Assembly: GCA_036259875.1 (NCBI GenBank)
Contig: DATAAZ010000012.1
Coordinates: 62,001 to 126,000, forward strand
Direction of reading: 5' to 3'
DNA: 64,000 nt
DNA from: DATAAZ01 sp036259875
GTDB lineage: Bacteria; Actinomycetota; Thermoleophilia; Gaiellales; Gaiellaceae
Positions 23,657-31,381 of the stretch are shown here, piece after piece; within the stretch, counting starts at the first letter, position 1; each line of letters opens with the position of its first letter. Under the pieces are notes generated by a model that made no database searches, had not been told where the DNA came from, and worked only from the letters and a program-made list of their open reading frames with translations. The position numbers and the translations under genes were made by a program.

Positions 23657-24919
23657 GTGTCCGTCCGTGTCCGCTTTGCGCCTAGTCCGACCGGGCTGCT
23701 CCACATCGGAGGCGTCCGCACGGCGCTCTTCAACTGGCTCTTCGCGCGGCACGAGGGGGGCGAGTTCCTGCTCCGGATCGAGAACACGGACCGGAGCCGT
23801 GAGGTCGAGGAGTCCGTCGACCAGATCCAGCGCTCGCTTCGGTGGCTCGGGCTCGACTGGGACCGCCCGGTCGGCTTCCAGCTCGACCGCCTGGAGCGTC
23901 ACCAGGAGGTCGCCCAGGCGCTGCTCGCGCGGGGCGATGCGTACGAGGACGCGGGCGCGATCCGGTTTCGCATGCCCGACGAGGGCGCGACGGGCTGGGA
24001 CGACGCGATCCGCGGCCGAATCGAGTTTCCGAACGAGCGGCTCGAGGACGTCGTCCTGCTCCGCTCCGACGGGCGGCCGACCTACAACTTCGCCTCGCCC
24101 GTCGACGACATGGACGACGGGATCACGCACGTCGTCCGCGGTGACGACCACGTCTCGAACACGCCGAAGCAGATCCGTCTGCTCGAGGCGCTCGGCGCGC
24201 CGCTCCCAGCGTACGCGCACGTCCCGAACGTGCTCGGCGAGGACGGGCGCAAGCTCTCGAAGCGTCACGGCGCCGTCTCGCTCGAGGAGTTCCGAGCCGC
24301 CGGCTACGTGCCCGAGGCGCTCATGAACTACCTCGCCCTACTCGGCTGGAGCCTCGACGAGAAGACGACGATCATCCCGCCCGACGAGCTCGTCCGGCAC
24401 TTCCGGCTCGAGCGCGTGGGGGCGAGCCCGGCGACGTTCGACTACCGCAAGCTCGAGTGGATGAACGGCGTCTACCTGCGCGAACTGACAACCGACGAGT
24501 ACGCCGAGCGGCTGCTCGCCTACCTGCGCGAAACCGGCTTCGACGGCGACGCGGCGACGGTTCGCGCCGCCGTCCCGCTCGTCCAGGAGAAGATCGGGAC
24601 CTTCGGCGAGTTCCCACGCTTCGCCGGCTTCCTGTTCGACCGCGTCGAGCCGGACCCCGCCTTGCTGGACGGGTCCTCGCCTCTTCTCACGGAGGCGCGC
24701 GAGACGCTCGCGGCCGTCGAGCCGTTCACGGCGGCGCGGATCGAGGCCGCCCTGCGCACCCTCGCGGAGCGCCGCGGGTTGAAGCCGCGGCAGGCGTTCC
24801 AGCCCATCCGCGTCGCCGTGACGGGCTCGACGGTGTCGCCGGGCCTCTTCGAGTCGATCGAGCTCCTCGGCCGCGAAGAGACGCTTGCCCGCCTCAGTTC
24901 CGCGACTGAACCTGGGTGA
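23657..24919 (+). CDS. gltX: glutamyl-tRNA synthetase
   Basis: A class I aminoacyl-tRNA synthetase of 420 residues. The HIGH motif lies in FAPSPTGLLHIGGVRTALF (7-25) and the KMSKS loop is KLSKRHGAVSLEEF. It loads glutamate on tRNA-Glu. The protein is about 50 residues shorter than the E. coli enzyme, mainly in the anticodon-binding C-terminal part, and it is at the short end of the actinobacterial range. The GTG start gives MSVRVRFAPSPTG as expected. The last 26 bases overlap a small convergent gene. Confidence 0.95.
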   Translation: MSVRVRFAPSPTGLLHIGGVRTALFNWLFARHEGGEFLLRIENTDRSREVEESVDQIQRSLRWLGLDWDRPVGFQLDRLERHQEVAQALLARGDAYEDAGAIRFRMPDEGATGWDDAIRGRIEFPNERLEDVVLLRSDGRPTYNFASPVDDMDDGITHVVRGDDHVSNTPKQIRLLEALGAPLPAYAHVPNVLGEDGRKLSKRHGAVSLEEFRAAGYVPEALMNYLALLGWSLDEKTTIIPPDELVRHFRLERVGASPATFDYRKLEWMNGVYLRELTTDEYAERLLAYLRETGFDGDAATVRAAVPLVQEKIGTFGEFPRFAGFLFDRVEPDPALLDGSSPLLTEARETLAAVEPFTAARIEAALRTLAERRGLKPRQAFQPIRVAVTGSTVSPGLFESIELLGREETLARLSSATEPG

Positions 24920-25064
24920 CGCCGCGCTTCGCGAGATAGCGGTCGAGTGCGGCCTGGAAGGCGCGCCAGGACCGGCGGCGGGCGTCCGCGGTCGGTCGAG
25001 GCAAGCGGGCCTGCAGCGCGGTCCGCAGGAGAACCGTCACGTCGTCCCTCTCGTCGATGGTCAT
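24894..25064 (-). CDS. small helical protein, function unknown
   Basis: A 56-residue protein starting with ATG just after GGGGGA (ribosome-binding site, two-base spacing). It opens MTIDERDDVTVLLRTALQAR, continues with an Arg-rich stretch and WRAFQAALDRYLAKRG, and ends VTQVQSRN. It is likely two helices, the second amphipathic. Frame choice is supported by the ribosome-binding site and by protein-like composition. It overlaps the end of gltX by 26 bases in convergent orientation and follows the membrane protein gene after 54 bases. No family is recognised. Confidence 0.45.
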   Translation of the reverse strand: MTIDERDDVTVLLRTALQARLPRPTADARRRSWRAFQAALDRYLAKRGVTQVQSRN

Positions 25065-25118
25065 TTCCCCCGGGTGGTGTCCGTTTCCAGGAGGTAAACG
25101 TCCCGGCGGGAGGCCGGG

Positions 25119-25715
25119 TTACGGTCGAAAGAGGATGAACCCGCCCGCGAAGAGCGCGAGCCCGGCCGCCCACAGCGGCCACGCCGCGAGAACCGCGCCG
25201 GCGGTGAAGAGGAGCGCTCCCAGGAGGACGAGCCCGGTGGCCGCGAACGCCGACAGCGATGTCCGCGGCTCGCGCTGGGGCGGGGCGGGGGGCACCGGTT
25301 CCCCGTCGCGGAGCTCGAGCGGGTAGCGCTCCAGCGCGCGCAGGCGGGCAAGGCGGACGCGGAAGAGCGCGCCGCGCCACTCGGGGAGGAGGCGCTCGAC
25401 CGCGTCCTCGTCGCCGTCGTCGATCGCGCCGGCCACCTGCGAGGTCGCGTCGCGCGCGTGCGCGAGCGCCGCGATGAGCTCCGCGTGCACCCCCTCCGCA
25501 CCGGCCGGCGGGCGAATCCCGAGCGCGAGCTCCGCGCCCGCGTGGAGGCTGTACTGGAGCGACGGAAGCTCGTCGGCGGCGTCGAGCGCGATTCGCTCCG
25601 CGGGCGCCTCGGCGACACGCTCCAGGCGGGCGAGCGCCGTTCCGAGGCGCTGCCACAGATCAGCAACGGCCGACGCGTAGTGGTGCCGGTCGCCGGTGCG
25701 GACGGCCCGCTCCAT
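25119..25715 (-). CDS. membrane-anchored protein with helical N-domain
   Basis: A 198-residue protein. The N-terminal 135 residues look helical and acidic (ADLWQRLGTALARLERVAEA, VHAELIAALAHARDATSQVAGAIDDGDEDAVERLL). They are followed by a Pro-rich linker and two membrane segments (SAFAATGLVLLGALLFTAGAVLAAW and AAGLALFAGGFILF) that end at the C-terminus. The topology puts the helical domain in the cytoplasm. No family is known to me. The ATG at 25715 is 34 bases from the divergent response-regulator gene, which hints at a shared control region but not a shared function. Confidence 0.65.
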   Translation of the reverse strand: MERAVRTGDRHHYASAVADLWQRLGTALARLERVAEAPAERIALDAADELPSLQYSLHAGAELALGIRPPAGAEGVHAELIAALAHARDATSQVAGAIDDGDEDAVERLLPEWRGALFRVRLARLRALERYPLELRDGEPVPPAPPQREPRTSLSAFAATGLVLLGALLFTAGAVLAAWPLWAAGLALFAGGFILFRP

Positions 25716-25749
25716 CCTTTGCGGATGATACCCCGGTACACTCGCCGCG

Positions 25750-26115
25750 ATGGATGTTGCGGAGCAGGGCGCCGTCCTCGTCGCGGACGACGACGCGCCG
25801 CTCAGACTTCTCTGCCGCGTCAACCTCGAGCTCGAGGGTTACCGCGTCTACGAGGCGACGAATGCGGCCGACGTGGAGCGGGTGCTCGCCGAGGAAGACG
25901 TCGACGCGCTCCTCCTCGACGTGCGCCTCGGCGAGGACGACGGACTCGCCCTCGCCCGCAGCCTCCGCTCGACGCGTCCGGAGCTCCCCATCGCCCTCTT
26001 CACCGGGAGCGTCGACCGGGTTGACTCGTGGAGCGACCTCGCAGAGGGCTACCTGCCGAAGCCGTTCAGCTTGGACGATCTGGTCGCGACGGTACGGCGG
26101 CTGGCTCCCCCGTAG
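25750..26115 (+). CDS. single-domain response regulator
   Basis: A 121-residue receiver domain without an output domain. The acidic pair lies at D13-D15 (VADDDAP), the phospho-acceptor is D57 (LLLDVRLGEDDG), the conserved Thr is T85 (ALFTGS) and the Lys is K104 (YLPKPF). It is probably phosphorylated by an unlinked histidine kinase, since none is nearby. The ATG at 25750 gives the full fold. The last 50 bases overlap the 3' end of the convergent membrane-protein gene. Confidence 0.92.
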   Translation: MDVAEQGAVLVADDDAPLRLLCRVNLELEGYRVYEATNAADVERVLAEEDVDALLLDVRLGEDDGLALARSLRSTRPELPIALFTGSVDRVDSWSDLAEGYLPKPFSLDDLVATVRRLAPP

Positions 26116-27052
26116 CAACGCCGCGCTCGCGGCGCACGTGCTCGCGCCAGCGGATCGTGCCGAGCATGAGCGCGATCGCGGCGAACCCGACGCCGACGTT
26201 GACGACGACCGTCGCGAGCTGCATTCCGACGCTGAAGCTGAGGACGGCGCTCTTCGAGGCCCACCCGGCGAGCGCGAAGACGAGCACCGCCTGCTGCGTT
26301 CCAGCACCGCCCGGCGTGAAGGGGAGCGTGGTCGCGAGCCCGCCGACGACGAGCACGGCCAGCACCGTGTCGAACGTGGCGGGGATGTGGAACGCCTCGA
26401 GAAAGAAGAAGACGGAGGCGACGCGGAAGATCCAAGAGAGCGCCTGCCAGGAGACGACCTGGGTCGCGAACGTCCGGCGGTCGCCAAGGATAATGAATCC
26501 GCGCATTACCTTCTCCTTGAAAGCGACGACGTGTCGCGAGGCCCAGGCCACGCCCAGGATCGCGGCCGCGAGAAGGATCGAGAGGAGGACGGCTGCGAGC
26601 CGAGGGTGCTCGACCGCAAACGACCAGTCGAACGCCGGCAGGGCGGGCAGGTCCGGAAGCCCGGGCAGGAGGCCCATCTGGAGCGCGAGGAGGAAGAGCA
26701 GCGACGCGACGACGAAGTCGAAGAGCGTCTCGACGACGAGCGTCGAGCCGAGCGTGGGGTAGGACGACCCGTCGATCCGGTGACGCGCGAGGTAGAGCTT
26801 CACGAGGTCGCCGCCGCGGGCAGGCGTGATCGCGTTCACGCCGACGCCGGCGAAATACGCGCCGAAGACGCCTCGGAAGGGGACACGCGCCTGCGGATAC
26901 GCGGCGCGGAGGATGTTCTGCCAGCCGCGCACGCGCGCGACGAGGCGCAGCAGGTGGAAGAGGATCGCCGCCGCGAGCGCGCCCCAGCTGACGGCGGCGA
27001 GGTGGCGAGCGAACGCCTCGAACGCGTCGAGGAAGGCGCGGACGTCGTCCAT
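26066..27052 (-). CDS. LPG-synthase-like transmembrane protein (UPF0104)
   Basis: A 328-residue membrane protein with about eight segments, matching the LPG_synthase_TM family. The signature FGAYFAGVGVNAITPARGGDLVKLYLARHRIDG and the later LPFTPGGAGTQQAVLVFAL are visible. The catalytic aminoacyl-transferase domain of MprF is absent, so lysyl-lipid synthesis is not implied. Relatives serve as lipid flippases or glycosylation partners. The ATG at 27052 is chosen because the frame upstream lacks family sense. It converges with and overlaps the response regulator gene by 50 bases. Confidence 0.88.
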   Translation of the reverse strand: MDDVRAFLDAFEAFARHLAAVSWGALAAAILFHLLRLVARVRGWQNILRAAYPQARVPFRGVFGAYFAGVGVNAITPARGGDLVKLYLARHRIDGSSYPTLGSTLVVETLFDFVVASLLFLLALQMGLLPGLPDLPALPAFDWSFAVEHPRLAAVLLSILLAAAILGVAWASRHVVAFKEKVMRGFIILGDRRTFATQVVSWQALSWIFRVASVFFFLEAFHIPATFDTVLAVLVVGGLATTLPFTPGGAGTQQAVLVFALAGWASKSAVLSFSVGMQLATVVVNVGVGFAAIALMLGTIRWREHVRRERGVATGEPAAVPSRPDRPS

Positions 27053-27107
27053 TCGTTTGACGATACTCCCGGCGCTGCGGCGGCCGCTACGGACGTTGAC
27101 GGCAGAA

Positions 27108-28226
27108 TCAGGCGGCGAGCAACCGGACGTCCAGTGTCTCGGCGTCCGAGACGAGAAAGCGGATGAGCCGGCGAGCTTCCGCCTCGAGCGCGGCGGCGGC
27201 GCGCTTCGGCAGGCGCTCGACCACCGTGACGGCGAGCGTCGCACGGTCACGGCCGCGCTCGAGACGCCAGAGCCCGACGAGGAGGCCGTCGGAGAGGACC
27301 GATCCGTGCACCCGTCCGGAGATCCGGGACAGGCGAGCCCGGCGCTCGTCGGAGATGAACCGGCTGCGGTCCGCGTGCGATAGGAGGACGTTGTCGTACT
27401 CAGGCAGGAACCGGGGCGGCGCGGGTGTATCCGGCTCGGGCCGAGGCGCCTCGGGGAGGTCGAAGATCTCGCGGGCGCGCTCGCCGCGGAAGACGCGCAG
27501 CCGCGGACGCAGGCGCTCTACGACCTCGCGGAGGCCCGTCAGGCGCGACCACGTTGCGACGTCGGCGGCGCTTGCCGGGCCGAACGCGGCGAGGTAGCGA
27601 AGGACGAGCTCGTCGATCGACGGCCTCGCTGCGAGCGGCCGGCCGAGCCAGGCGTCGGCCGTCGTCGACCTCGCCTGCGACGTCTCGCCCCACACGCCGC
27701 GGGGCGGAACCTGGACGAGCGCGAGCAGGTTGCGACAGGCATACGCGAGCGCGGCCGCGTCGTGGCTCGGGAAGCGCTCCGCGAGCGCCGCGCGAAGCTC
27801 CGAGCCGCTGTGCGGCCGCTCGGCGAGGAGCTCGCGAGCGAAGGCGAGCACCGGAGGGAGGTCGATTCCGCGCAGCGCCGGCCCGAACTCCCGATGGCGA
27901 GCGAGCTCGGCGTCGAGGACGGGTTGCACGAGCGGCCGCAGCAGGAGGCAGTCGTCGGCGGTGACGAGGTGGATGGTTGCACGCATGAGCGCGATCCGTA
28001 CGACCGCCCGGTCGCGAAGGAGGCGGGCGAGTTCCCCCGGCCGAAACCCCTCGAGCCGTGACCAGAGTGCGAGATACGGGTTGAGCGGCACCTGCGCCTG
28101 CAACCCGACGAGGTGCTCGACCGCCGCAACGACGTCCGTGTCCGAGCGACGGAGGAGCAGCTGGCGCGCGAGCGTCGCCCGGTTCAGGGCGCGCGACCCG
28201 AGGAATTCCGCAGCCACGCCGCGCAT
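27108..28226 (-). CDS. winged-helix DNA-binding domain protein (HTH_42/YcaQ-like)
   Basis: A 372-residue protein of the HTH_42 family. It begins ALNRATLARQLLLRRS, continues VVAAVEHLVGLQAQVPLNPYLALWSRLEGF and contains RATIHLVTADDCLLLRPLVQPVL, all typical. C-terminal blocks include RFLPEYDNVLLSHADRSRFI and HGSVLSDGLLVGLWRLE. The E. coli relative YcaQ unhooks DNA interstrand cross-links as a glycosylase, so a repair role is possible here but unproved. The ATG at 28226 is chosen because sequence upstream overlaps the divergent gene. Confidence 0.88.
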   Translation of the reverse strand: MRGVAAEFLGSRALNRATLARQLLLRRSDTDVVAAVEHLVGLQAQVPLNPYLALWSRLEGFRPGELARLLRDRAVVRIALMRATIHLVTADDCLLLRPLVQPVLDAELARHREFGPALRGIDLPPVLAFARELLAERPHSGSELRAALAERFPSHDAAALAYACRNLLALVQVPPRGVWGETSQARSTTADAWLGRPLAARPSIDELVLRYLAAFGPASAADVATWSRLTGLREVVERLRPRLRVFRGERAREIFDLPEAPRPEPDTPAPPRFLPEYDNVLLSHADRSRFISDERRARLSRISGRVHGSVLSDGLLVGLWRLERGRDRATLAVTVVERLPKRAAAALEAEARRLIRFLVSDAETLDVRLLAA

Positions 28227-28249
28227 GATGGGGGAGTAGGCTCCCCGAG

Positions 28250-29008
28250 GTGACCGGCATCCAGGCCGACATCGTCGCCGAGGGCAAGCGCCTGCTCGAG
28301 CGGGCGACGGCGAACGCCCTCCCGCTGCGGCTGCTCGGCGGCGTCGCGATCCGGCTCCGCGCGCCGAACGGGATCCCACCCGCGTTCGAGCGCCGGTACG
28401 CCGACCTCGACTTCGTCACGGCGAAGGGCGCGTCCGGGAAAGCGCAGGCGTTCTTCCGGGAGGAGGGCTACGAGGCCCACAAGGCGTTCAACGCGCTGAA
28501 CGGCAACGAGCGGCTGCTCTTCTTCGACCGCGAGAACGACCGCCAGGTGGACGTGTTCGTCGGCGCCTTCTCGATGTCGCACAAGATCCCGATCGGCGAC
28601 CGGCTCGAGCTCGAGCCGGCGACGCTGCCGCTCGCCGAGCTTCTCCTCACGAAGCTCCAGATCGCCGAGGTGAACGAGAAGGACGTGCGAGACGCGCTCG
28701 CGATCCTGCACGGGCACGCGATCGGCGAGTCCGACGGCGGCGCGCTGAACGCGGCGCGGGTCGCCGAGCTCTGCGCCGCCGACTGGGGACTCTGGCGGAC
28801 GATCACCGGGAACCTCGCGACCTGCCGAGAGTACGTCGAGCGCTACGAGATTCCGGCCGACGAGCAGGCGCGCCTTCGCGACCGGGTCGACCAGCTGCTC
28901 GAGCGGATCGAGGGGGAGCCGAAGACACGCGGGTGGAAGCTCCGCGCGCGGATCGGCGAGCGGAAACGCTGGTACGAGACGCCCGAGGAGGTCGGCGGAG
29001 GCCCGTAG
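28250..29008 (+). CDS. nucleotidyltransferase-like protein
   Basis: A 252-residue cytoplasmic protein. LRLLGGVAIRLRAPNG followed by RRYADLDFVTAKG resembles the GG...D-x-D core of minimal nucleotidyltransferases (AbiEii and DUF6036 types). LNGNERLLFFDRENDRQVDVFVG supplies a further acidic pair (VDVF). No catalytic test can be made by eye. No antitoxin-like gene is adjacent, which argues against a classic toxin-antitoxin unit. The GTG start is 23 bases from the divergent HTH_42 gene start. Confidence 0.7.
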   Translation: MTGIQADIVAEGKRLLERATANALPLRLLGGVAIRLRAPNGIPPAFERRYADLDFVTAKGASGKAQAFFREEGYEAHKAFNALNGNERLLFFDRENDRQVDVFVGAFSMSHKIPIGDRLELEPATLPLAELLLTKLQIAEVNEKDVRDALAILHGHAIGESDGGALNAARVAELCAADWGLWRTITGNLATCREYVERYEIPADEQARLRDRVDQLLERIEGEPKTRGWKLRARIGERKRWYETPEEVGGGP

Positions 29009-29027
29009 CGCCGGCCCGTGACCGGCG
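29009..29027. terminator. hairpin between convergent genes
   Basis: CGCCGG (29009-29014) and CCGGCG (29022-29027) enclose seven bases and fill the 20-base gap between two convergent stops. It could end transcription in both directions. There is no U-tract. Confidence 0.35.
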
Positions 29028-29028
29028 A

Positions 29029-30333
29029 TCAGCCGTTCACCGAGAAGCTCGAGTTCGGGTTGATCTCGCGGTTCCGCGAGTAGAAGCCCGCGTCGAGCGT
29101 GAAGTCGTTGTAGCGGGCCTTCACCTTGACGGGGTCGGAGTCGTGGTCGTGCCCCTTCTCGACCTGGTCGATCAACTCGCCCATCAGGTGCCCGACGACC
29201 GGCGCGTTCTTGAACTGGTTCCCGCTCGTCCCGATCGCCATGTAGAAGCCGTCGAGGCTCGACTTGTCGTAGATCGGGATCCAGTCGTCGGAGACGTCGT
29301 AGAGGTCGACGAGACCGCGCGTCTGCTGCGGAATCTTGAGGCTCGGGATCCGGCGCCCGACCCGGTACACCTGCGCTTCCCACTGCGCGCGGGTCACGTT
29401 GCGGTCGTAGTCATCCGGGTCGTCGACCCAGATCTGCGGGTCGCAGTCCGGATCCTCGCTCCCGATCAGGATGTTGTTCCCCGCCTCGGGGCGGAAGTAG
29501 ATCCCCTGGTCGCCGTCCGAGGTGTGGAAGCCCTCGTGCTCGTAGTCGACCTCCTCGGGCGCCGGGACGATGTGGACCTCATGCCGCAGGGCGCGCGTCT
29601 TGATGTTCATCTCCTCCTCGACGCCGGCCATCCGGTTGATGACGAACGAGTGGGGGCCGGCCACGTTGACGACGACGGGCGCGTCGATCCGCTCCCCGTT
29701 CTCGAGCGTCACGCCCTCCACGCGGCCGTCGCGGCGGATCGCGACGACGCGGCGGTTGAACAGGAACTCGCCGCCCTTCGCCTCGGCCGCGCGCTGGAGG
29801 TTGTGCGACGTCAGCTGGGGGTCGTTCATGTACCCCGAGCCCGGCGTGTAGATGACGCCGGGGAGCTCGTCGTTCGGCTTCCGCCAGAAGTCGTCGTTCT
29901 CGGGGCGGCTCGGCGGCCAGAAGGCGTGGAAGTCGTAGTACGGGACGCGCTCCCGGGCTGTTTCGAGGTCCCACTCCTCATGCTCGACGCCGAGGTCGCG
30001 GTAGTGCTGGAGGACCTTCTCGTGGTGGCCGGTGTTGCTCTTCAGGAGAATCGTCCCGGAGCGCATGTACTGGGCGAATCCCCGCTCGTCCTCGACCTCG
30101 AGGTAGTTCGGCCAGTCCTCCCAGTACGAGAAGCCCTCGTAGGCCATCGCGACGCCGTCCCACGAGGAGTAGTGCGCGCGCACGATGGAGCACGAGCTCG
30201 ACGTCGGCCCGTAGCCGGCGGCCGGGAGCTTGTCGATGCTGAGGGTCCTGTAGCCCCGCTTGCCGAGCTCGAAGGCGATCGCCGCACCGATCACGCCGGC
30301 GCCGATGATCACCGCGTCCGCTTCCTTCGCCAT
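29029..30333 (-). CDS. FAD-dependent oxidoreductase, sarcosine/amino-acid oxidase type
   Basis: A 434-residue DAO-superfamily flavoenzyme. The dinucleotide fold is AVIIGAGVIGAAIAFELGKRG (8-28) and the FAD-contact stretch is SIDKLPAAGYGPTSSSCSIVRAHYS. The substrate domain has the beta strands of the sarcosine oxidase beta/DadA group. The closing motif YMAIGTSGNQFKNAPVVGHLM is the conserved C-terminal FAD loop. It probably oxidises an N-methyl or secondary amine. Next to it lie an amino-acid permease and alcohol and aldehyde dehydrogenases, suggesting an amine-degradation locus. It has an ATG start and stands alone, divergent from the phosphoesterase gene. Confidence 0.88.
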   Translation of the reverse strand: MAKEADAVIIGAGVIGAAIAFELGKRGYRTLSIDKLPAAGYGPTSSSCSIVRAHYSSWDGVAMAYEGFSYWEDWPNYLEVEDERGFAQYMRSGTILLKSNTGHHEKVLQHYRDLGVEHEEWDLETARERVPYYDFHAFWPPSRPENDDFWRKPNDELPGVIYTPGSGYMNDPQLTSHNLQRAAEAKGGEFLFNRRVVAIRRDGRVEGVTLENGERIDAPVVVNVAGPHSFVINRMAGVEEEMNIKTRALRHEVHIVPAPEEVDYEHEGFHTSDGDQGIYFRPEAGNNILIGSEDPDCDPQIWVDDPDDYDRNVTRAQWEAQVYRVGRRIPSLKIPQQTRGLVDLYDVSDDWIPIYDKSSLDGFYMAIGTSGNQFKNAPVVGHLMGELIDQVEKGHDHDSDPVKVKARYNDFTLDAGFYSRNREINPNSSFSVNG

Positions 30334-30430
30334 CGCCGTAGCTGTATATCACTCGCCCGTCGAGGCTCCGGGCCGGCAGGGCCGTATCGCCTTGCTGGAC
30401 GCCGCGCGATCGACCTAGTTGAATTCAGGC

Positions 30431-31372
30431 GTGCGCCTGTTCTTCGCCACGGATCTGCACGGCTCCGACGTCTGCTGGCGGAAGTTCCTGAACAGCGCCA
30501 AGCACTACGGGGCCGAGGTGATCGTCCTCGGCGGCGACATGACGGGGAAGGCGCTCGTTCCCATTGTTCACGACGGCGGCGAGCGCTGGCATGCGACCCT
30601 GCTCGAGAACCGGCATGAGCTCGCCGGCGACGAGGAGGTCGACAAGTTCGAGCAGGCGGTTCGCCGCCGTGGGTACTACCCGTTCCGGACGACGCCGGAC
30701 GAGCTTTCCGAGCTCCAGGCAGACGAGGAGCGGACGACGAACCTCTTCCACGATCTGATGCTCAGGCGGGTCGAGGAGTGGATGGTGCTCGCCGACGAGC
30801 GGCTCCCCGAAAGCGGCGTCCGGTGCTTCGTCTGCCCGGGGAACGACGACCAGTTCGAGGTCGACGAGATCGTCCAGCAGGCGAAGCACGTGGAGCTCGC
30901 CGAGGGCCGGGTCGTCGAGATCGACGGGTTCCAGCTCGCCTCGACGGGGTGGTCGAACCCGACTCCGTGGAACACGTACCGGGAAGAGGAGGAGCCGCAG
31001 CTCGGCGAGCGAATCGAACGGGTGGTCTCACAGGTGACAGCCGAGTCCGAGCGCACGATCTTCAGCCTTCACTGCCCGCCGTACGGGTCCGGGCTCGACG
31101 AGGCGCCCGAGCTGGACGACCGGATGCGCCTGAAGCACGCGGGGCGCGCTCCCGTCCCGGTCGGGTCGAAGGCGGTGCGCGAGGCGATCGAGCGCCACCA
31201 ACCCACCCTCTCGCTGCACGGCCACATCCACGAGTGCCGCGGGAACGCGCGGATCGGCCGCACGCTGTGCATCAACCCGGGGAGCTCCTACGAACAAGGC
31301 GAGCTGCTCGGGGCGGTGATCGACCTCGAGGGCGGCAAGAAGGTCAAGAAGTTCGTTCTCACGAGCGGATAA
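30431..31372 (+). CDS. metallophosphoesterase
   Basis: A 313-residue calcineurin-like phosphoesterase. Metal ligands are seen in FFATDLHGSD (D8, H10), VLGGDMTG (D36), CFVCPGNDDQ (Asn-Asp), IFSLHCPPYG (His) and SLHGHIHECRGN (GHxH). An insert of about 80 residues separates motifs II and III. It hydrolyses a phosphomonoester or diester, and the substrate is unknown. The GTG at 30431 starts the beta strand directly; a TTG at 30419 adds four residues. It is co-oriented with the permease, which starts nine bases after its stop. Confidence 0.9.
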   Translation: MRLFFATDLHGSDVCWRKFLNSAKHYGAEVIVLGGDMTGKALVPIVHDGGERWHATLLENRHELAGDEEVDKFEQAVRRRGYYPFRTTPDELSELQADEERTTNLFHDLMLRRVEEWMVLADERLPESGVRCFVCPGNDDQFEVDEIVQQAKHVELAEGRVVEIDGFQLASTGWSNPTPWNTYREEEEPQLGERIERVVSQVTAESERTIFSLHCPPYGSGLDEAPELDDRMRLKHAGRAPVPVGSKAVREAIERHQPTLSLHGHIHECRGNARIGRTLCINPGSSYEQGELLGAVIDLEGGKKVKKFVLTSG

Positions 31373-31381
31373 GGAGGACGC

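Noticed and set aside
25754..27166. A 470-codon plus-strand open frame overlapping the response regulator
   Set aside because: It is in a different frame from the receiver domain and antisense to the UPF0104 gene; the sequence is low-complexity.
28250..29008. AbiE-type toxin-antitoxin system
   Set aside because: The nucleotidyltransferase-like protein has no adjacent antitoxin gene; the neighbours are a winged-helix repair-like protein and a flavoenzyme.
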